Source of the DNA: Entophlyctis helioformis
Taxonomy: Eukaryota; Chytridiomycota; Chytridiomycetes; Chytridiales; Chytriomycetaceae
Assembly (NCBI GenBank): GCA_025526915.1
Contig: JAHLKH010000392.1
Span: 1-15,264 of the forward strand
Direction of reading: 5' to 3'
Length of the DNA stretch: 15,264 bases
In this document: in pieces, positions 9,290-15,264 of the stretch
Layout: each line of letters begins with the position of its first letter
Numbering within the stretch: position 1 is the stretch's first letter
Made by a program: the position numbers and the translations under genes
The notes under the pieces: generated by a model
Seen by the model: only the letters and a program-made list of their open reading frames with translations
Databases searched by the model: none
Told to the model about the DNA's origin: nothing

Positions 9290-11475
9290 GCCGCGTCAGG
9301 CCTGTCCAGTTGGCGGCAAAGTCGGATTGGGCGAGCTGCAGATGCCGTGCAGATGCCGTGCAGATCACAGACACACAGGTCAGCCAGGGCAGCCAGACCA
9401 TGCTAGAACAGCCACGACCAGCGACAGCCCGCGAGCGACTCGCCTTCGTGTCCATTCCTCGCTGCGCAACCGCCCGCAGCCACGACCGCCGCACAAGCTC
9501 CTTCAGATCTGCGCCGGTCAGTCCGGCCGTCTGCCGCGCAATCGTCGCGACGCTGACCGACTCGGACCCGTCCTCGTGTCGCTCGACTGGCAGATCCCTG
9601 ACGAGCAGCCGCAGGATGTCTGCCCGCTCCGACTCGCTTGGCGGGCCAATGTAGATCAGGCGGTCGAACCGTCCTGTGGCCGCGCTCTCGTGGGTCAGTC
9701 ACTGCCGCCATGCCAAGACGCGGCCGGCAAGCATTGCGCGGCTCTACGCACCTGGCCGCATCAGCGCATTGTCCAGCTGGTCTGGATAGTTGGTTGCCGC
9801 CAGGAACACAACGGCCGCAGACTCCCACGCCAGCGCGTCCATCTCCACAACAATCTGCGCAAACAACTGTCACACGCAACGCGCACGGTCATGTCAGCAG
9901 CCACGCCGCTCGCCATCACCGGCGAGGCATGTCTTGCCTTGGCACTGAGATCGCCGCCGTCGTCGCGGTTCTGGAACAAGGCGTCGATCTCGTCCATGAA
10001 GATGATACACGGTGCACGGCGCCGTGCATCCTGAAAAGCATTTGCAAGCGCCTTCTCAGACTCGCCAACCTGCCACAGAGACAGCGTCAATGGCATGCCC
10101 CTCAAGCCAGCTATCCAAGCGATCCACATGCATGCCATGCCGACTCACGTGTCCTTGGACAAGGCTGGGCAGCGACAGCAACAAAAAGTCTGCGCCAGAT
10201 GCATGCGCCACTGCTCGTGCAATGAGCGTTTTGCCTGTTCCAGGCGGTCCATGCCTAGCCCATGGTCTCTTCGTTAGTCGACTGCTGGTGAGGCTCCTCG
10301 CGCAATCTACTGCCGCAACTTACAGCAGCACTCCATGCGACGGCCGTATGCCAAGACGATCAAACGATGCCTTGTTCTTGTAGAACCAAACGACGCTCTC
10401 TTCCAATCGAGCCTATAAGGGTCGTCCAGCTGTCAGCCAAACATGCTGCAGCCATGCTCAGTGTACATGCCTACCTTTGCATCCGCATGGCCACCGACGC
10501 TCTCAAAGGAAACAATGTCTGTGGTGCTGACTGCTGCACCGCGGCCAATCGTGCTGGATTGGCTCATGTGCCTCAGTGCATCCAGCATGTCGCTCTCTGT
10601 CATCAGTCGGTTGGCGGCTGCCTCTGCCTCTTGGTGGCGTGCAAGAGCAGCATCGATGCACCGCTCTGCAAACACGCGCAGCTCAAGCACGGTCATGCCA
10701 ATGCACCGCGTCGGAAGGACTGGCACGTCCTCAGCACATCCAACGTCCCATCCCAGCTTGGCCAGACACTCGACAAAGACGCGTTGCGTGTCGTCAGCAG
10801 TCGGTGTCTTGACATCCAGAGTCACGACCTCCTGCACCAGACCGCGAACACATGGATGCACGCCCGCCAGCCCTTGTGCGTCCATCTCCATGACGACCAC
10901 AACTGGCGCTCTCTTCTCGTTCAGCAGCCTGATACCGAGAAAGATAGCTCCGTAGTACTCTTCGTGCGCGCCTTTGGCTGGCAGCCACATGGACACGTTC
11001 TCGATGAGGACGACCGTGGGCGTGGCAGACTGCAAGGCGTGTCCAAACTGCCTCATGATCCAGCCTGTCACATCGTTGGGCGACTCGAGCAGTGCCAGCA
11101 GCCGATCGACGCGAATCGTGGTCTGTCGTTGCATGCATGGTCAGCACCGGCATCTCTGCGGAATGCGTCGTCCTGGCAAGCATGCGGCCAGATGGCCATG
11201 GACTGACTTGTATGCCGACTTGCGACGCAGCCTGCTGCACCATGGCAGTCTTGCCTGCGTGCTCGAGCGAGTGGCTGCCGTCAGTTGATACGCATCCGAC
11301 GGTGCAAGCAGACAGGCAGGCAAGTAGACTTTTAGACAGACAGACAGGCACACAGACACACAGACAGACCTGTGCCTGCATGTCCAGACAGCCCAATGAC
11401 GACCGGCTGCGTGTGCCGTTGCGCTGCGGTCGCTGCAAATGCCTGAGCAAGCCGTCGGACAACGCTTTCGGCCAT
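8871..11475 (-). CDS. Compact tandem AAA+ ATPase (Cdc48/AFG2-like), 3' end uncertain
   Basis: Exons: 11475-11370, 11254-11208, 11122-10475, 10412-10324, 10254-10149, 10069-9938, 9866-9752, 9673-9444, then a last exon from 9335; phases agree. Domain 1 starts at once with Walker A GHAGTGKT (31-38), but its Walker B reads TVVLIEN (about 87-93), without the Asp-Glu pair, so hydrolysis there is doubtful. Domain 2 is intact: SVGG entry, Walker A GPPGTGKT (299-306), VGESE, Walker [10 protein letters not shown] (353-361), sensor-1 ATN (400-402), arginine fingers in MRPGRFDR and lid GLTGADL. Known members are hexameric unfoldases; substrate unknown. No N-domain precedes domain 1, and the protein is about 500 aa up to the lid, shorter than the usual 700-900. 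Similarity support ends near 9320. The first in-frame stop is at 8871, which makes the tail overlap the phosphatase gene; an earlier end by undetected splicing is likely. The intron 10070-9... series includes one with a GC donor (9867-9937). Confidence 0.7.
11305..11369. repeat. CAGA/CAGG tetranucleotide repeat in an intron
   Basis: Imperfect AGAC, AGGC and CACA tetramers occupy the donor-proximal part of intron 11255-11369 of the AAA+ gene, the intron that splits the first Walker A motif. Confidence 0.7.
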
Positions 11476-11511
11476 ATCGAATCGTCTTTGTCGGTCAACC
11501 ACACGCTCAAA
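11476..11511. promoter_or_regulatory. 36-bp gap between divergent start codons of the AAA+ and FAD synthase genes
   Basis: The minus-strand ATG at 11475 and plus-strand ATG at 11512 face away from each other with 36 bases between them. Core promoters and 5' UTRs cannot fit in this space, so each gene's promoter must lie in the other's transcribed region, or one start is misassigned. The plus frame is open further upstream (an ATG at 11380 is in frame), which would only increase overlap. The AAAATG context at 11512 is favourable. Confidence 0.5.
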
Positions 11512-12829
11512 ATGCCCGCGGCTGCCGACTCGTCGCTGGCCTCCGACACAGGTGTCAGCACGGCGTTGTTTGGCAACCTGCCGCCGACGCTGCCTCTGCG
11601 CCTCGCGCCGTTACGCAAGACGCCTGCTCCAAAGCCGTCTGCTACAGCACCAGCAGCACCAGCAGCAGACAAGGCATCGGCGACGACAACGACCCACGGA
11701 ACATACAGACAGTTTGTCGCTGTGCTCGAGCAGCTGTCGGGACCTGAACACGCCAAGCTGCGCGGCAAGCTGGAGCAGGCCATGAGCGTCATCAGCGAGG
11801 CCATCGAGAGATACGGGTGCGTGCCTGCGTGCCTGCATGCCGTCCAGGCCACGCTGTCCAGTCTGCCTTGCCCGCCACATGGCCGTCGCATGGCACGCGA
11901 GCGTCAGAGTGCTTGTGGCCACGTGCTAATCATCCACGGCGCCGATCCTTTTGGAATCTCCTCCTCTCGCATCTCTCGAATGGGGGGGCATGGGCATCAA
12001 CAGCCCATACGGCGTGTCGCTCAGCTTCAATGGCGGAAAGGACTGCACCGTGCTGCTGTTCCTGATGGTCGCGGGTCTGGAAAAATACCACCAAGAGCAT
12101 CCAGACGTGCATGCAAGACCCATCAAGACGCTCTACGTCTCTGCAGAGGTGCCCTTTGACGAGATGGACCAGTTTGTCGACTATTGCGAAGACATGTGCG
12201 TGCCGTAGCTCTGTGTGTGGAAAAGCATGCCATGTCTACCGTGTTCTCATGCTGGAGATATGGCCAACGCGTCCGTGTCCAACCAGGTTCCAGCTGGATC
12301 TCATGAAGATCCTTGGAGGCATGAAGTCAGCCCTTGAACGGTTCCTTGACTCCAATCGCGTCATCAAGGCCATCTTGGTTGGCACACGCCGCACAGACCC
12401 GTACTCTGGTAGGAGGGAATGACCCGTTTTTACGTGCCGCGGCTTTTTGCGAATCTCACCTGCCCCTGATTGTGGGTACAGGGTCGCTGCATTCCTTTGC
12501 GCCAACGGACAGCGGATGGCCGCCAGTCATGCGCGTGCTTCCTATTCTCGACTGGGAGTACACCGAAGTATGGGAGGCCATCAAGCTGCTGCGTGTTCCA
12601 TACTGCAGTCTCTACGACAAGGGGTATGTTCAACGCTCGGCTGCTGTGCACAGCTTCGTGTGGCTGACAAGCTGCCGTGGCTTTTGGCGGCAGATACACA
12701 TCGCTGGGTGGCGTGCACGACACGGTGCCCAACCCGCATCTGCAGGACGCCGCCTCAAAGAGCGGGTACTTGCCGGCATACGCGCTCAAGGACGGGACCA
12801 GGGAGAGGGAGGGTCGCACCAAGAGGTGA
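11512..12829 (+). CDS. FAD1: FAD synthase (FMN adenylyltransferase)
   Basis: Five exons (11512-11816, 12004-12195, 12287-12408, 12482-12623, 12694-12829) give 298 aa with consistent phases, close to the usual length of about 300 in fungi. The enzyme transfers AMP from ATP to FMN to make FAD, in the cytosol and possibly other compartments. The PAPS-reductase-like PP-loop SFNGGKD is at 109-115, and the family signatures VGTRRTDPYS (197-206), the DWEYTEVW segment and YCSLYDKGYTSLGG follow in order. Residues 1-60 are Ala/Pro/Thr-rich and not conserved. The start at 11512 has a good context (AAAATG). Introns are 187, 91, 73 and 70 nt; the first two have GTGCGT donors. The carboxyl end DGTREREGRTKR is basic. 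It is divergent from the AAA+ gene and followed 100 bp later by the TBC1D8/9-like gene. Confidence 0.92.
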
Positions 12830-12860
12830 TGGCCGGCCACCGCCCGCATATGGTCGTTTG

Positions 12861-12866
12861 AATAAA
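12861..12866 (+). terminator. AATAAA polyadenylation signal of the FAD synthase gene
   Basis: Exact AATAAA hexamer 31 bases after the FAD synthase stop codon and 64 bases before the next start codon, followed by a GT-rich stretch (TTGTGGCTCCATGTGG). The position fits a short 3' UTR. Confidence 0.65.
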
Positions 12867-12929
12867 TTGTGGCTCCATGTGGCTCTGAACGCTGTGCAAT
12901 CACAGCTTACCCCAAACGCGAATCTCGGC

Positions 12930-15264
12930 ATGTGGACGTTACCAACGGCCGTCGAGCCCAGCTCGTTCTGGCAGACCCGCAAGGTGTGTGCGCTGCAGTC
13001 GACAGGCACTCTTGCAAGGAACGTGCATGGGGCGTGCATGCGTGAGTGCGTGTGGACTCTGGCTTCCCAGGCCTGCCGCTTTCCGCAGCAGCCATCCAGG
13101 CCGGCAGACGCACACAGCAGCCTGCACGGCGGTTTGTTGTCATGGCTTGTCATGGCCTGGCTTGACGTGGCAGCCTGTCGCACAGCACGGCACGGCACGG
13201 CACAGCGCAGCAGACGGCAGATGCCTGCTGGCTGTCTGGTGCGGCTGTCTCTACCTGTCGCCCGTCTGCCTGCCCGCCTGCCCGCCTGCCCGCCACCTGC
13301 CACAACAGCAACTGTCGCCACACGACGCATGTGCGCACTCCACCACCGTGTCTGCACTCGGCGCCACTAACCACGACGGCAGGAGAGCGACCTGTTCCTG
13401 CTCCAAAAGTCCAAAGAGAACGAGGCCGCCAGCACCGTCCTCAAGTCCGTGTGGGCCACCATCCAGAATGTGTGAGTCGGTTGCCCATCTGCATGCCGCC
13501 CTCTGCGGCTGCTCGCTGCTCGCTGCTCGCTGTCATTGTCTGCCACGACTGACAGCCACCGTGTCAACAAGCTTTGACACCAAGCAGCCGCCTTATCGGA
13601 TTGTTCTGCGCAACACAAACGGAGGCATCGAAGCAGTGGACAGATGATCGCCGTGGGTGCTTTGCCTCGCTTCGCACAGCCCATCCAGTCGGCTGGCTGG
13701 CTGGCTGGCTGACTGGCTGGCTGACCAACACCATGGCATCGTCAGGTTGCAGAGACTCTGCGAGAGATCGAGGCAGACTGGGCTTGGATCGAAGGTTGGT
13801 TGCACAGATCGGTGGCATGCCGGCGATGGCGACTGGCGACTGACGACTCTGGCCATACGATCGGACTCGACAGAGACCCTGATGGCCGAGATGAAGGAGC
13901 TCGAAGACAAGAACGACAAGGCTGCATACTCCCTGACCAAGTTCACATCCTTGGTCCACAGCCAAGGTGCGTTTGCCATCTGGTGTTTGGCATCTGGTGT
14001 TTGGCATCTGGTGTTTGGTATCTGGCGTTTGATGCGTCTGATGCGTCTGACGGCGATTCATGCAAACTCACACGGACGCAATGCGCGGCAATGGCACTGT
14101 GAATGCAGAAAAGGACTCGGACGAAAAGTCGGCAGATGTCAAGTTCCGTGCTGCTGCACGCTCATGGCGACAGCTGTTCCGCATGCCAGACTCTGAGCGT
14201 CTTGTCAGCTGTGCGTTCCACTCAGTCTGCGTTTGCAGGCGTGTTGGAGCCAGACACGATCGCAGTCTAACGCGGCGTCTGTTCAATGCGGTCATGCAGT
14301 CTACTCGTGTTCATACCACCGCAAGCTCATGAACCAGGGCTGGCTGTACGTGTCTCCCTCGTACTGCTGCTTCTACTCGTTTGTGCTGGGCACAGAAACC
14401 AAGGTGGTTATTGAGCTCAAGGACATTGAGGAGCTCTGCAAGGAAAAGTCCAAGCGCGGCATGGTCTCTGACTCGATCAGGATTGTTACCAAGAACAAGA
14501 CCGAGGTATGCTGCACAGGCACCGCACTTTTTGCATCGAACCCATTGGACTGACTGGCTCGCTCGCTCGCTCTCTCGCTTGCTTGCTTGGTTGCTTGGTT
14601 GCTTGGTTGCTTGCTTGGAACCCGCAGCACTTTTTTTCGAACCTTTTCCAGCGAGATGAGACGTTTGAGCTTCTCGAGTATCTGACCAACGTGGCTCTGC
14701 AAAAGCTGCTCAAAGCCACCAGCACAGATCCCGCCCCAGGACTGTCGCTCAAGAGCCAAGAGTCGCAAGCAGAGCTCTTGACTTCGCCCGCAGCCATTCT
14801 GGGCCTCACACGCGGCAATGACACGCGTCCACTCAAGGAACTCTTTGAGCTGCAGCGCCGCAACGCCAAGTTTCAGTGGCTGTTCAATCTGCCCACAAGC
14901 GAGTCCATCGTCGAGGACATCCACGGCCATCTGCTCCATCTCGGGCACCAACACCAACTTTCACGGAAAGCTCTACCTCTCCGACACGTTCCTGTGCTTC
15001 CTGTCGACCGCCAAATACCAGTGCCAGCTGGCACTTCCGTTCTTTGCCATCATGCGCGTCGAGCGCATCAACTCACAGACGTCCACCGTGGCCATCACCG
15101 CTCGGCATCAGCTCAAGTGCTCTTCAGTTTGTTGGCGACCGGCCCCTGCCGACAAGTTCTGCCTGTCGCTCAAGGACCGACTGCAGGCACATGTCGGCAG
15201 CCATGAAGCGGCTCAAGGCATTCCTTGCCACGTGTCCTTCCGAGGATCTGCTGGCCGGGACGAG
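12930..15264 (+). CDS. TBC1D8/9-like Rab GTPase-activating protein, GRAM-domain part, runs off the window, frame disrupted near the end
   Basis: Exons: 12930-12983, 13383-13471, 13572-13635, 13746-13794, 13874-13966, 14109-14210, 14300-14505, 14628 onward; phases agree. The protein starts MWTLPTAVEPSSFWQTRK, like the MW-beginning N-terminus of TBC1D8/9 proteins. A first GRAM domain covers about residues 145-255 (FYSCSYHRKL, QGWLYVSPSYCCFYSFVLG, HFFSNLFQRDETFELL). A second starts near 300 (FQWLFNLP, then NFHGKLYLSDTFLCF). GRAM domains bind membranes, and in this family they precede a TBC domain that stimulates GTP hydrolysis by Rab GTPases; that domain is beyond the window. From 14922 the frame is broken by apparent one-base shifts, so the gene is either damaged or the sequence has errors here. 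The donor after 13635 (GCA|GTGGAC) is weak, but the junction restores family continuity. Confidence 0.8.
12984..13382 (+). other. First intron of the TBC1D8/9-like gene (399 nt)
   Basis: The longest intron in the window, between CGCAAG|GTGTGT and GACGGCAG|GAGAGC, phase 0, directly after an 18-codon first exon. It contains short tandem motifs (GCACG units near 13187-13205 and CTGCCCGC units near 13267-13292) but no exon, RNA gene or mobile element that I can support. A long first intron in an otherwise compact gene could hold regulatory sites. Confidence 0.7.
13691..13724. repeat. (GGCT)n tetranucleotide repeat in an intron
   Basis: About eight GGCT units with one GACT interruption in the 110-nt intron 13636-13745 of the TBC1D8/9-like gene. 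Confidence 0.85.
13977..14028. repeat. 14-bp tandem repeat in an intron
   Basis: About three and a half copies of CATCTGGTGTTTGG, the last diverged, followed by two copies of GATGCGTCT. They fill the donor half of the 142-nt intron 13967-14108 of the TBC1D8/9-like gene. Confidence 0.85.
14551..14618. repeat. (GCTC)/(GCTT) tetranucleotide repeat in an intron
   Basis: A run of GCTC units followed by GCTT and GGTT units in the 122-nt intron 14506-14627 of the TBC1D8/9-like gene. It makes a pyrimidine-rich stretch before the acceptor CCCGCAG. Confidence 0.85.

Noticed and set aside
10367..11206. Plus-strand 279-residue open frame
   Set aside because: Antisense to the AAA+ gene, whose exons give clear ATPase motifs. 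The plus frame shows none.
12984..13382. Long intron considered as a place for a nested gene, snoRNA or mobile element
   Set aside because: No conserved boxes, terminal repeats or coding domain found by eye on either strand.

Overview
The window is nuclear DNA from a GC-rich, gene-dense, intron-rich eukaryote, most likely a fungus and plausibly an early-diverging (chytrid-like) one. The fungal placement is an inference. It rests on short introns (about 62-190 nt, one of 399 nt), tight gene spacing, a fungal-looking C2H2 zinc-finger pair, a Ptc7-type phosphatase, an Fad1-type FAD synthase and a GRAM-GRAM protein of the TBC1D8/9 type. No rRNA, tRNA, CRISPR array, transposon or virus-like gene was seen.

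Layout, left to right. (1) 32-2674 (+): a long low-complexity protein with two zinc fingers, a probable transcription factor; its 5' end is uncertain at the window edge. (2) 2805-6838 (-): a nine-exon gene for a WD40 protein of about 1095 aa, with a 490-residue disordered N-terminal region carrying two SUMO-interaction-like motifs. It converges on gene 1 with only 130 bp between stop codons. (3) 7131-9289 (-): a mitochondrial PP2C phosphatase of the Ptc7/PPTC7 family in four exons. (4) from 11475 leftward (-): a compact tandem AAA+ ATPase in at least eight exons, whose 3' end runs into the 5' coding region of gene 3. (5) 11512-12829 (+): FAD synthase (FMN adenylyltransferase), five exons, with its start codon only 36 bp from that of gene 4. 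(6) 12930 to the window end (+): the GRAM-domain half of a TBC1D8/9-like Rab GTPase-activating protein; the TBC domain lies beyond the window.

Genes 2, 3 and 4 are tandem on the minus strand, genes 5 and 6 are tandem on the plus strand, and genes 4/5 are divergent. The genes do not form an obvious pathway. Splice junctions of genes 2-6 were assigned by hand so that reading frame, exon length and domain continuity all agree; these models are internally consistent but not tested against transcripts.

The most unusual points are the SIM-plus-WD40 architecture of gene 2, the reduced AAA+ protein with an inactive-looking first ATPase domain and an intron inside its first Walker A motif, the same-strand overlap of genes 4 and 3, the 36-bp divergent start-codon spacing of genes 4 and 5, and a cluster of four single-base frameshifts in the last 350 bp.
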